DNA of 64,000 bases. It comes from Alloalcanivorax marinus (GTDB lineage Bacteria; Pseudomonadota; Gammaproteobacteria; Pseudomonadales; Alcanivoracaceae). A model generated the notes under the pieces. It ran no database searches. It saw only the letters and a program-made list of their open reading frames with translations, and was not told the DNA's origin. Within the stretch, counting starts at the first letter, position 1. Every line of letters begins with the position of its first letter. Of this stretch, positions 16,823-24,643 are shown one piece after another. The position numbers were made by a program, and so were the translations under genes. The DNA lies in assembly GCF_016785095.1 (NCBI RefSeq), contig NZ_JAEKJB010000002.1:372001-436000 (forward strand), in the 5' to 3' direction.

Positions 16823-18265
16823 TCAGACCGTTCCGACGTTTTGATAGACGTGCTTGAGCTCGGTGAAATCCATCAGTGCGTCGAAGCCGTGCAGCCGGCC
16901 GAGGCCGCTCTTGCGATAGCCACCGGTCTCCGCCTCGGCGAACAGCTTGTTATGGTCGTTGATCCATATTGTACCATCACGGAGTGCCCGGGCCACGCGA
17001 AGGGCGCGGGCACCGTCCCGCGTCCAGACACTGGCGGAGAGTCCGAACTCGGTGTGATTGGCGCGCGCCACCGCTTCCGCCTCATCCTCGAAGCTCTCCA
17101 ACACCAGTAATGGCCCGAATATTTCCTCCTGGCAGAAAAACGCGCCGCTGTCGCGATGGTGAATCAGGCTGGGGGTCAGAAAGGCACCGTCCCGCAATGT
17201 GGGATCATCCGGTCGGCCGCCGGCCAGGATCACCTGGTCGCAGCTTTGCTGGGCCTGATCCATCCGGCCGGCCACCAGGTCCCGGGCCCGGTGGTCGATC
17301 AGCGGGCCGATGCGGCTGTTCGGGTCCAGGCCGTGGCCCAGGGGGAGGGCGGCCAGGGCCGCGCCAAGCGCCTTTTTCATCGCTTCCAGGCGGCTGGCGT
17401 GCACCAGCACCCGGCGGGCGGCGGTGCATTGCTGCCCGGAGATGATGGTGGCCGCCGCCGCCAGTTGAGGGGCGATGGCCTCCACGTCCGCGTCCTCGAA
17501 CACCAGGCAGCAGGATTTGCCGCCCAGTTCCAGGGACAGTTTCTTCATGGTCGGCGCCGCGTCCTGCATGATGCGGGTGCCGGTGGCGGTGGAGCCGGTG
17601 AAGCTGAGCACGTCCACCCGGGGGCTGGCCACCAGATGGGCGGCGCCGGCGTGGCCGCTCTCGGTGAACAGATTGACCACGCCGGCGGGCAGGGCGTTCT
17701 GGGCCAGCAGCGGTTCCAGGATGGCGGCGTTGAACAGGGCCGTTTGCGCCGCCGGCTTGATCACCGTGGTGCAGCCGGCGGCCAGGGCCGGTGCCAGGGC
17801 GCGAATCAGCAGTACGCCGGGGGCGTTCCAGGGAATGATCAGGCCGGCCACTCCGGCGGGTTCGCGGAACAGGGTGGAGAATTCCCCGGGCGCCACTTCC
17901 ATGGCCGCGCCGGGATTATGCCGGGCCAGGCCGGCGTAATAGAGAATCTCCGAGATGGCGCCGCCGATCTCGCCCTGGGACTGGGCCAGGGGCTTGCCAT
18001 TCTCGCGGGTAAGCAGCTCGGCCAGTGCCTCCCGGCGCGGCTCCAGAGCGGCGGCCCAGGCCAGCAGTACCTGTTGGCGCAGGCGAGGATTCTGGGCCCA
18101 GCCTGGCTGTTCGAAGGCGTTCGCGGCGGCCTCCACCGCCGCCCGGGCCTGGGCTTCACCGCCTTCGGCGAACGCGCCCAGGCGCTCGCCGCTGGCCGGG
18201 TCCAGGCTGTCCACCCAGCCGTCGCCGTCGCGCCATTCGCCGTTGATGTAGTGTCGTGCCTGCAT
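16823..18265 (-). CDS. NAD(P)-dependent aldehyde dehydrogenase
   Basis: 480 residues with all ALDH landmarks: oxyanion N147 (IIPWNAPG), cofactor K170 (TTVIKPA), FTGST (222-226), general base E246 (LELGGKS), nucleophile C280 (SGQQCTAAR) and EEIFGPLL. It oxidises an aldehyde to the acid. In this operon (UbiD upstream, LysR and UbiX downstream) a likely job is oxidation of an aromatic or furanic aldehyde to the carboxylate handled by UbiD or the CoA ligase; the substrate is inferred. A GAGGAGAACAAC site precedes ATG 18265. Confidence 0.93.
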   Translation of the reverse strand: MQARHYINGEWRDGDGWVDSLDPASGERLGAFAEGGEAQARAAVEAAANAFEQPGWAQNPRLRQQVLLAWAAALEPRREALAELLTRENGKPLAQSQGEIGGAISEILYYAGLARHNPGAAMEVAPGEFSTLFREPAGVAGLIIPWNAPGVLLIRALAPALAAGCTTVIKPAAQTALFNAAILEPLLAQNALPAGVVNLFTESGHAGAAHLVASPRVDVLSFTGSTATGTRIMQDAAPTMKKLSLELGGKSCCLVFEDADVEAIAPQLAAAATIISGQQCTAARRVLVHASRLEAMKKALGAALAALPLGHGLDPNSRIGPLIDHRARDLVAGRMDQAQQSCDQVILAGGRPDDPTLRDGAFLTPSLIHHRDSGAFFCQEEIFGPLLVLESFEDEAEAVARANHTEFGLSASVWTRDGARALRVARALRDGTIWINDHNKLFAEAETGGYRKSGLGRLHGFDALMDFTELKHVYQNVGTV

Positions 18266-18331
18266 GTTGTTGTTCTCCTCTGACGGTGCAAAAAAACGGC
18301 CGCCACCCGTAGGCGGCGACCGGCACCGAGG

Positions 18332-19756
18332 TTAACGGGAGGGAATCAGTTGTTGTTGCCAGTCGTCGCCGGCGGCCCGGCTCACCGCGTCCAGATCCAC
18401 GTCTTCCTCGCCGGGTACGCGGATGCGCTTGAAGCGCATGGGCGGTGCGTCCAGGGGCACGGTGGCGTCGAAGCCCATCTTCGAGCCGACGCCGTCGCGG
18501 GTGGAGGGGTCCAGCTTGGAGCCCTGGCTGTCGTGCACCAGCACCAGGTCGCGGTCGGCCTGGAAGCGGGTGGCCACCGCCCATTCCACTTCGTTGGGGT
18601 CGTGAATGTTCACGTCGGTGTCCACCACCACCACATGCTTGATGTCGTAGTGACCGCCGAGGGCGCCGAGAATCACGTTCTTGCCTTCGCCCTCGGAACG
18701 CTTGTCGATCTGTACATAGAGGTGATAACGGCATACGCCGCCACGGGCCAGATGCACGTCGCGCACCGACGGGAAGCTGCGCTGCAAATGCGCCAGCATG
18801 GTCGCCTCGCGGGGAATGCCACCCAGCAGCAGATGCTCCAGGCCGCCGCCGACAATGGTATGGAACATGGGCGCTTCACGGTGGGTGATGGCGTCAACCT
18901 CGATCACGTGACGCTCGGCGCGCTCGCCATAGTACTGCGGGAATTCACCGAACGGGCCTTCCTCCTCCCGGGCGTTGGCCAGCAGTCGTCCCTCGATAAC
19001 GATCTCGGCGTCGGCGGGCACGCGGATGCGGTTGGTGACGCATTGCGCCACCTTAAGCGGTTCGCCATGCAGCGCCCCGGCGATTTCCAGTTCGTCATGG
19101 TCCAGTGGCACGATCGCCTGGGACGCCATCAGGGTGAGGGGGTCGTTGCCCACCACCACCGCCACTTCCAGATCCTCACCGGCGCTCTCCGTCTCCTGGA
19201 AATAGGCCAGAGTGTGGCGCGGCAGCAGCAGAGCGCCGAGCCGGTTGGCGCTGCTCACCTGCAGCCGGTGGATGGACACGTTCTGCACGCCGGTGCGCGG
19301 GTTGCGGCTGATCAACAAACCGGCGGTGATGTAGGCGCCGCTGTCGTGCTCGTTGTGGGTGGGGATCGGTAACAGGCGGTTCAGATCCACGTCCCGGTGC
19401 ACCACCTGCTGGCAGACCGGCGTGCTCACCTCCCGCCAGGGAATCGGGTTGAGGCTGGCCTCCTGGAAGCGCGCCAGCACTTCGGAGGGCGCCACGCCCA
19501 TGGCCTCCGCCATCCAGTCGCGGTGCGACAGCAGCCCGGAGATCACCGGGATGTCGTGGCCGCCGGGGCGGGGAAACAGGGAAGCACTGCGACCGTCGAG
19601 CCGGTTGGCGATGGCCGCCACTTGAAAGCGCAGGTCCGTGCCCGGCTCGATCACGCTGAGCCGCCGGCTCTGCTGCAGATGGTCCAGCCAGCCGCGCAGG
19701 CTGGCGCCCACGGGCGGCGTGGTGGTGTCGACGGTGTTGGAAGGCATGGAGGGCAT
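18332..19756 (-). CDS. UbiD-family prenylated-FMN decarboxylase (candidate furan-dicarboxylate decarboxylase)
   Basis: 474 residues. UbiD landmarks include LRGWLDHLQQSRRL near the start, YITAGLLISRNPRTGVQNVSIHRLQV, the catalytic acidic segment EEEGPFGEFPQYYGE, HREAPMFHTIVGG and RYHLYVQIDKRSEGEGKNVI. These enzymes reversibly decarboxylate aromatic, heteroaromatic or acrylic acids using prenylated FMN from UbiX. ATG 19756 has an AAAGGGA site; upstream in-frame ATGs lack one. First gene of the leftward unit and divergent from the TRAP operon. The companion gene set suggests an HmfF-like role; other carboxylic acids remain possible. Confidence 0.92.
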   Translation of the reverse strand: MPSMPSNTVDTTTPPVGASLRGWLDHLQQSRRLSVIEPGTDLRFQVAAIANRLDGRSASLFPRPGGHDIPVISGLLSHRDWMAEAMGVAPSEVLARFQEASLNPIPWREVSTPVCQQVVHRDVDLNRLLPIPTHNEHDSGAYITAGLLISRNPRTGVQNVSIHRLQVSSANRLGALLLPRHTLAYFQETESAGEDLEVAVVVGNDPLTLMASQAIVPLDHDELEIAGALHGEPLKVAQCVTNRIRVPADAEIVIEGRLLANAREEEGPFGEFPQYYGERAERHVIEVDAITHREAPMFHTIVGGGLEHLLLGGIPREATMLAHLQRSFPSVRDVHLARGGVCRYHLYVQIDKRSEGEGKNVILGALGGHYDIKHVVVVDTDVNIHDPNEVEWAVATRFQADRDLVLVHDSQGSKLDPSTRDGVGSKMGFDATVPLDAPPMRFKRIRVPGEEDVDLDAVSRAAGDDWQQQLIPSR

Positions 19757-19830
19757 GTCGGCGTCCCTTTGTCGGTTTTTGTTTGAACGCCATGCTATAA
19801 GCCGGACCGATGCCTTCCTATTAAGCATTT

Positions 19831-19847
19831 CTGATGCGCTTCATCAG
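19831..19847. promoter_or_regulatory. Perfect dyad CTGATG-N5-CATCAG in the UbiD/TRAP divergent promoter
   Basis: A 17-base inverted repeat about 75 bases upstream of the UbiD start and 190 bases upstream of the TRAP solute-binding gene, within the 281-base divergent gap. Position near the expected promoter of the UbiD unit suggests an operator for the LysR or AraC regulator encoded downstream. No regulator-specific consensus is matched. Confidence 0.4.
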
Positions 19848-19939
19848 CGCGCGAGATACGTCCACGGTGCCATCCTGTGTCCCGTAATGTGGGATGAAAC
19901 CCCGGGGCCGATCCATAATGTTCGGTGATTGGACGGATC

Positions 19940-19952
19940 ATTATAAGTTAAT
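19940..19952. promoter_or_regulatory. ATTA-N5-TAAT dyad upstream of the TRAP operon
   Basis: A short AT-rich inverted repeat in GC-rich surroundings, 85 bases before the solute-binding gene start. It fits the loose T-N11-A form of LysR boxes. Proposed only as a candidate binding site for the island's LysR regulator. Confidence 0.3.
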
Positions 19953-20037
19953 GGGCGGCTTTCAGGGCGCTGTGATAGCGTCCTTTCAGATCAGGAAATA
20001 ACTAAAAACAAATACTTGCAGAAAAAAAGGTAGTGCG

Positions 20038-21015
20038 ATGAATACAACAACCCTTTGCTTTCGAGCCTTGATCTGTGTGGCCGTCCTGGCATTTAGCACG
20101 GTAGTCGGCGCCAAGGAATTGAAACTCGGATTGATCGTGCCCGGCGACCACGCCTGGAGTCAGGCCGCCCGGGAGATGGGCAAGGAACTGGAGCAGCGCA
20201 CCGACGGCCGTTACAGCGTCACCTTGTTCCCCGCCGGCCAGCTCGGCAGCGAAGCGCAAATGCTGCAACAGATGCAGACCGGCGCGCTGGATATGTCGTT
20301 CATGACCGTGGCCCAGGTGGTCAACCGGGTACCGGAATTCGGCGCTCTGTTCGCGCCCTATCTGGTGGAAAACGAAAAGCAGGCGGATCAGCTACTCAAA
20401 GGACCCGCCGCCCAGGGGCTGCTGGAAAAGCTGCCGGTCAAAACCGGCACCGTGGGCCTGGGCTATGGCGTGGCCGGCATGCGCATGATGCTCAACGCCT
20501 TCCCCTCCGATAACGTGGCCGCCCTGGATGGTCGCAAGATTCGCATCACGCCGTTTCCGCCGGTGCAGGATTTCTACCGCTTGCTGGGCGCGGTCTCCAC
20601 GCCCATGCCACTCACCGATGTGTACGATGCCCTGGCCAACGGCCAGGTGGACGGCGTCGACGCGGACCTGGAACTGGTCTGGAAACTGCGTCTCTACGAA
20701 CGCGCCAAAACGCTGCTGCTCAGCGGTCATATGATGTTCCCGGTGGTGGGCTTGGTATCCGGCCGCACCTGGGCCGGCATGAGCGAGGAAGACCGTGATG
20801 TTCTCCGCGAACTGACCCGCAAGCACCTGGGCGGGCTGGCCGCTTACTACATGGCGTTCGGCGAGAAAACCCGCGCCGACATCGAAAGCGAAGGCGTCAA
20901 GGTGGTGGAAGCCGGTCCCGACTACTTCGGCGACAAACTGGATCAGTGGGAAGAGATCTGGACCAAGAAGGCCCCGGTCCTGTCCGAGCTTCGCAAGGAA
21001 GCCGGGCAACTCTGA
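20038..21015 (+). CDS. TRAP transporter solute-binding protein, DctP family
   Basis: 325 residues with an N-terminal signal peptide (cleavage near VVGA-KELK, about residue 25) and DctP features: LGLIVPGDHAWSQAAREMGKELEQRTDGRYSVTLFPAGQLGSEAQMLQQMQTGALDM, the substrate-carboxylate arginine region KIRITPFPPVQDFYR and AVSTPMPLTDVYDALANGQVDGVD. Captures organic acids in the periplasm for the DctQM permease encoded next. First gene of a rightward operon divergent from UbiD, so a carboxylate feeding the UbiD enzyme is the natural guess. Confidence 0.93.
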   Translation: MNTTTLCFRALICVAVLAFSTVVGAKELKLGLIVPGDHAWSQAAREMGKELEQRTDGRYSVTLFPAGQLGSEAQMLQQMQTGALDMSFMTVAQVVNRVPEFGALFAPYLVENEKQADQLLKGPAAQGLLEKLPVKTGTVGLGYGVAGMRMMLNAFPSDNVAALDGRKIRITPFPPVQDFYRLLGAVSTPMPLTDVYDALANGQVDGVDADLELVWKLRLYERAKTLLLSGHMMFPVVGLVSGRTWAGMSEEDRDVLRELTRKHLGGLAAYYMAFGEKTRADIESEGVKVVEAGPDYFGDKLDQWEEIWTKKAPVLSELRKEAGQL

Positions 21016-21021
21016 GCCCGC

Positions 21022-21046
21022 CCGGGCCGTCGCCCCGGCGGCCCGG
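21022..21046 (+). other. Intra-operon hairpin between the dctP- and dctQ-type genes
   Basis: Perfect 8-base arms CCGGGCCG (21022-21029) and CGGCCCGG (21039-21046) with a 9-base loop, followed by TTTCC rather than a long T run. Hairpins directly after solute-binding genes commonly protect the upstream mRNA or attenuate readthrough, giving more binding protein than permease. Function here is inferred from position. Confidence 0.45.
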
Positions 21047-21080
21047 TTTCCGAAAGAATCACCGTCAGGAAACCCCCGTT

Positions 21081-21650
21081 ATGATTCAGGCGTTAAGCAA
21101 CGGGTTCGCCCGTGTGGAACGTGGCGCGGTCCGTCTTCTTGTGGTCGCCCTGCCAATCATGATTCTGGTGAACGTGTTCGGCCGCTTCTTCAAGGCACCG
21201 ATTTTCTGGCTCGATGAGCTGGCCGTGCTGATGATGGTGTGGCTGGCCATGCTGGGTCTGAGCATCACGCTGAAGAGCCGCGATGCGGTGGCGGTGACGC
21301 TGCTCACCGGCGCGGTGCCGCCCACCGCCCGCAAGGTGCTGCAGCTGACCTCCGACGTGGTGGTGCTGGGGTTCTGCGTGGCGCTGATCGTGCTGTGCTA
21401 CCGCTGGTTCAACCCGCTGCTGTTGATCCACAGCGATTTCAATATCGAGACCTTCGCGGCGGACAGTTTCAACTACATCTATCAGGAGCCCACCGAAACC
21501 CTGGGCGTGCCCAAGTTCTGGTTCTGGCTGATCCTGCCGGTGGTGTCGGTGACCAGCAGCGTGCACGCCCTGGCCAACCTGCTGTGCACCTGCCGGACCC
21601 CGCGCTCGGAGTTCGTCGATCCTCCCGAAGCACACCCGGTGGCGGAGTAA
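21081..21650 (+). CDS. TRAP transporter small permease, DctQ family
   Basis: 189 residues with four predicted membrane helices. Characteristic DctQ segments are MILVNVFGRFFKAPIFWLDELAVLMMVWLAMLGLSITLKSRDAV and a C-terminal helix FWFWLILPVVSVTSSVHAL. The start at ATG 21081 lies 65 bases after the solute-binding gene; a longer in-frame extension overlaps it and was rejected. Forms the membrane complex with the following large subunit. Confidence 0.9.
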   Translation: MIQALSNGFARVERGAVRLLVVALPIMILVNVFGRFFKAPIFWLDELAVLMMVWLAMLGLSITLKSRDAVAVTLLTGAVPPTARKVLQLTSDVVVLGFCVALIVLCYRWFNPLLLIHSDFNIETFAADSFNYIYQEPTETLGVPKFWFWLILPVVSVTSSVHALANLLCTCRTPRSEFVDPPEAHPVAE

Positions 21651-21654
21651 CTCC

Positions 21655-22914
21655 ATGGTAGCCGTTATTTTTCTCGTTCTGCTTTTTATCGGCGTGCCCA
21701 TCGCGCTGGTGCTGGCGGTCAGTGCCATGGCCTACATCGTCAGCAGTGACAACGCGGTGCTGTTTCTGTCCTACCCGCAGCAGTTTTTCGGCGGGCTCAG
21801 TCAGTACGGCCTGCTGGCCATTCCGCTGTTCATGCTGGTCGGCGAACTGATGAACGAAGGCGGGCTGACCCGCCGATTGGTGGCCTTCGCCTCGGTCTTT
21901 CTCGGTTCCATCCGCGGCGGGCTCGCCTATATCAATATCCTGGCGAACATGATGTTGGCGTCCATCGTCGGCTCCGCCAACGCCCAGGTGGCGGTGATGT
22001 CCCAGGTGATGGTGCCGGAAATGCACCGCAAGGGGTACGACCGCAGTTTCGCCACCGCCACCACCGCCGCCGGCGCCTTGCTGGCGCCGGTGATTCCGCC
22101 GTCCATGCTGTTCGTGATCTTCGGCGTGCTGGCGCAGATCTCGATCGGCGATCTGTTTATCGCCGGCATCGTCCCCGGTCTGCTGATGGCGGTGGGCTTC
22201 ATTCTGGTCATCGCCGTGCTCGGCTTTATTCATGAGTACCCGAAGAACGAGCGGCTGACCTTGCGCCAGGCGCTGCGCAACGTGGTGGCGAGCATTCCGT
22301 CGCTGAGCGTGCCGGTGGTGATGATCGGCAGCATTGTCGGCGGCCTGGCCACCCCCACCGAGGCGGCCGCCGTGGGCGCCGCCATGGCGGTACTGGTGGG
22401 CCGCTTCGCCCACGGCGAGATGAAGACCGACCGCATGGGCGACATGCTGTTGCGAGTGGCCATCAACAGCGGCGTGGTGCTGGCTCTGGTGGCGGCGGCG
22501 GCGGTGTTCGGCTGGGTGATCATCTACGAACAGCTGCCCCAACGGCTGGGCGAGCTGATGCAAAGCATGACCTCCGACCCGTTCGTTTATTTGCTTTTAT
22601 TGATGGGCCTGTTGCTGATGGTCGGCATGGTGCTGGACGGCATCGCCGCCCTGATCCTGCTGGTGCCCATCGTGCTGCCGGTGGCGCAGTCCGTGTACGG
22701 CATCAATCCCTATCACCTGGGCGTGCTGATGTGCATCAACCTGACCCTGGGGCTGCTGACGCCGCCGGTGGGCGCGGCCCTCTACGTGGCTTCCCGGGTC
22801 ACCGGTTGCAAACCGGGTGACATCATCAAGGCGCTGTTGCCGTTCCTGCTGGTGACGGTGCTGGTGCTGCTGCTGATCACCTGGATGCCCGATCTGGTGA
22901 CCGCCTTCCTATAA
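21655..22914 (+). CDS. TRAP transporter large permease, DctM family
   Basis: 419 residues, about 11-12 membrane segments, with family motifs IPLFMLVGELMNEGGLTRRLV, NMMLASIVGSANAQVAVMSQVMVPEM, GALLAPVIPPSMLFVIFG, PTEAAAVGA and GLLTPPVGAALYVAS. It is the sodium-coupled transport subunit of the carboxylate uptake system. Starts four bases after dctQ ends, so the two are coupled. Confidence 0.93.
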   Translation: MVAVIFLVLLFIGVPIALVLAVSAMAYIVSSDNAVLFLSYPQQFFGGLSQYGLLAIPLFMLVGELMNEGGLTRRLVAFASVFLGSIRGGLAYINILANMMLASIVGSANAQVAVMSQVMVPEMHRKGYDRSFATATTAAGALLAPVIPPSMLFVIFGVLAQISIGDLFIAGIVPGLLMAVGFILVIAVLGFIHEYPKNERLTLRQALRNVVASIPSLSVPVVMIGSIVGGLATPTEAAAVGAAMAVLVGRFAHGEMKTDRMGDMLLRVAINSGVVLALVAAAAVFGWVIIYEQLPQRLGELMQSMTSDPFVYLLLLMGLLLMVGMVLDGIAALILLVPIVLPVAQSVYGINPYHLGVLMCINLTLGLLTPPVGAALYVASRVTGCKPGDIIKALLPFLLVTVLVLLLITWMPDLVTAFL

Positions 22915-22925
22915 GGAGAACTGTT

Positions 22926-23684
22926 ATGAATCGTATGAAAGACAAGGTCGTCATCGTCACCGGTGGCGCTCAGGGTATCGGCGCCACCTACGCCCGGGCA
23001 CTGGCGGCGGAGGGCGCCGACGTGGCCATCGCCGACGTGCTCGACGGCAGTGCCGTGGCCGCCGAGATCGAGGCCGGCGGGCAACGGGCCCTGTACATCA
23101 AGACCGACGTCACCGACCAGGCCCAGGCCCGGGCCATGGCGGAAACCGTCAAGGAACGGTTCGGTCGCATCGACGTGCTGGTCAACAACGCCGCCATCTA
23201 TGCTTCCCTGCAAATGCGGCCCTTCGACGAGATCGACCTGGACGAATGGGACAAGGTGATGGCGGTGAACGTGCGCGGTCCCTTTGTCTGTGCCCGCGCG
23301 GTGGCGCCGATCATGAAGGCGCGGAATTACGGTCGCATCATCAATATTTCTTCCGGCACGCCGTTCAAGGGCACCCCGGGGCTGCTGCATTACGTCACCT
23401 CCAAAGGCGCCATTCTGACCCTGACCCGCGGCCTGGCCCGGGAGCTGGGTGAGTTCGGCATCGCCGTCAATACGCTGGCCCCCGGGCTGGTGCTCAGCGA
23501 GGGCGTGATCGCCAACGAAGCCATGCGCGACACGCTCACCGCGCCGGTACTGGCCAGCCGAGCCCTCAAGCGCGACCAGATGCCCGAGGATCTGATCGGG
23601 CCGCTGCTGTTTCTCGCCTCCGACGACAGCGCCTTCATGACCGGCGAGACCGTGGTGGTGGACGGGGGCTCGGTGATGCACTGA
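22926..23684 (+). CDS. SDR-family NAD(P)-dependent oxidoreductase
   Basis: 252 residues, classical short-chain dehydrogenase: cofactor motif TGGAQGIG (12-19), NNAA (87-90), catalytic N115, S142/S143 (NISSGTP), Y156 and K160 (YVTSK), and the C-terminal GETVVVDGG. AAGGAGAA site just before ATG 22926; 11 bases after dctM, so same operon. It probably interconverts an alcohol and a carbonyl in the pathway, for example a furanic alcohol, but the substrate cannot be read from sequence. Confidence 0.9.
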   Translation: MNRMKDKVVIVTGGAQGIGATYARALAAEGADVAIADVLDGSAVAAEIEAGGQRALYIKTDVTDQAQARAMAETVKERFGRIDVLVNNAAIYASLQMRPFDEIDLDEWDKVMAVNVRGPFVCARAVAPIMKARNYGRIINISSGTPFKGTPGLLHYVTSKGAILTLTRGLARELGEFGIAVNTLAPGLVLSEGVIANEAMRDTLTAPVLASRALKRDQMPEDLIGPLLFLASDDSAFMTGETVVVDGGSVMH

Positions 23685-23761
23685 TCCCCGCCGGGGCCAC
23701 CCGGCACCCCCACGCCTCCGCCATCAATAAGTATTCCAACAAACCACGATTGGAGCGGACC

Positions 23762-24553
23762 ATGAAACCGAGTAGAGAAGAGGTCATTGTCGAGAAGTCC
23801 CACGCTTTCCGTGAGCAGTACCGGGCGGCCACGCCCGCCTGGTACCGGGGCGAAATGCACCTGGCGTTCACCCTGGTCTTTACCTTCGGGGTGATTCTGT
23901 TTTGCGCCACGCGCCTGCACGATACCACCTGGCCGGAATGGCTGTTGGTGGTGGTGCCCATGCTGCTGTTCGGCAACTGGGCGGAATGGGCCGGGCACCG
24001 CTACCTGCTGCACAGCCCGCGCAGCCTGTTGAAATCCGCCTACAAACGCCACGTGGCCACCCACCACCAGTTCTTTTCCCACCGGACCCTGGATTATCAC
24101 GGCCAGCGGGACTGGCGGGCGCTGCTGTTTCCCCCGTTCGCGCCGGTGCTGTTCGTCGGCGCCGCCGTGCCACCGGCGCTGTTGCTCGGCGTGCTGTGGT
24201 CCGCCAACGCGGGGTACATCGCGGTGCTGACCATGGCCGCGTACTTTCTTATGTACGAAGGCCTGCACACCGCTTCCCACCTGGAACATCCGATTCTGGA
24301 TCGCCTGCCACTGGTGAACACGGTGCGGCGCATGCATGTGCTGCACCACAATCCGGACTTCATGCACACCCAGAACTTCAACCTGACGTTTCCACTCTGC
24401 GATGCGTTGTTCGGCACCAGCGACCTGAACAAGGGCGTGATCGGCACGCTCTTCAACGGCATGTCCGATGACGCCCGCAAACCGGAGATTCAGGAAAAGC
24501 TGGATGCGCAGAAGAAGCCCCGACCGGAGCGGGGCGCACCGGCGGGGGAGTGA
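23762..24553 (+). CDS. Fatty acid hydroxylase / sterol desaturase superfamily di-iron protein
   Basis: 263 residues with several hydrophobic segments and the histidine clusters of membrane di-iron oxygenases: HRYLLH, HVATHHQF, HTASHLEH and HVLHHNPDFMHTQNFN. These bind a non-haem di-iron centre for C-H hydroxylation of lipid-like substrates. ATG 23762 has a GGAGCGG site (a TTG 12 bases upstream is less likely). It ends the rightward TRAP operon, next to a REP repeat. Why a membrane hydroxylase belongs with carboxylate uptake is unclear; it may be a passenger. Confidence 0.82.
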   Translation: MKPSREEVIVEKSHAFREQYRAATPAWYRGEMHLAFTLVFTFGVILFCATRLHDTTWPEWLLVVVPMLLFGNWAEWAGHRYLLHSPRSLLKSAYKRHVATHHQFFSHRTLDYHGQRDWRALLFPPFAPVLFVGAAVPPALLLGVLWSANAGYIAVLTMAAYFLMYEGLHTASHLEHPILDRLPLVNTVRRMHVLHHNPDFMHTQNFNLTFPLCDALFGTSDLNKGVIGTLFNGMSDDARKPEIQEKLDAQKKPRPERGAPAGE

Positions 24554-24570
24554 TCCCGGCGCAAGTGGCG

Positions 24571-24634
24571 GATCGCGGCTGAAGCCGCTCCTACGGTGGG
24601 TGCATGCACCGTAGGAGCGGCTTTAGCCGCGATC
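24571..24634. repeat. REP-like inverted repeat, copy 2 (near-perfect)
   Basis: Two 28-base arms (24571-24598 and 24607-24634) pair with a single mismatch around an 8-base loop. The core is GCGGCTGAAGCCGCTCCTAC and its complement. It sits exactly between the convergent hydroxylase and TPP-enzyme genes, where a bidirectional transcription barrier or mRNA-end stabiliser would be expected. Confidence 0.85.
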
Positions 24635-24643
24635 ACCACCGGC

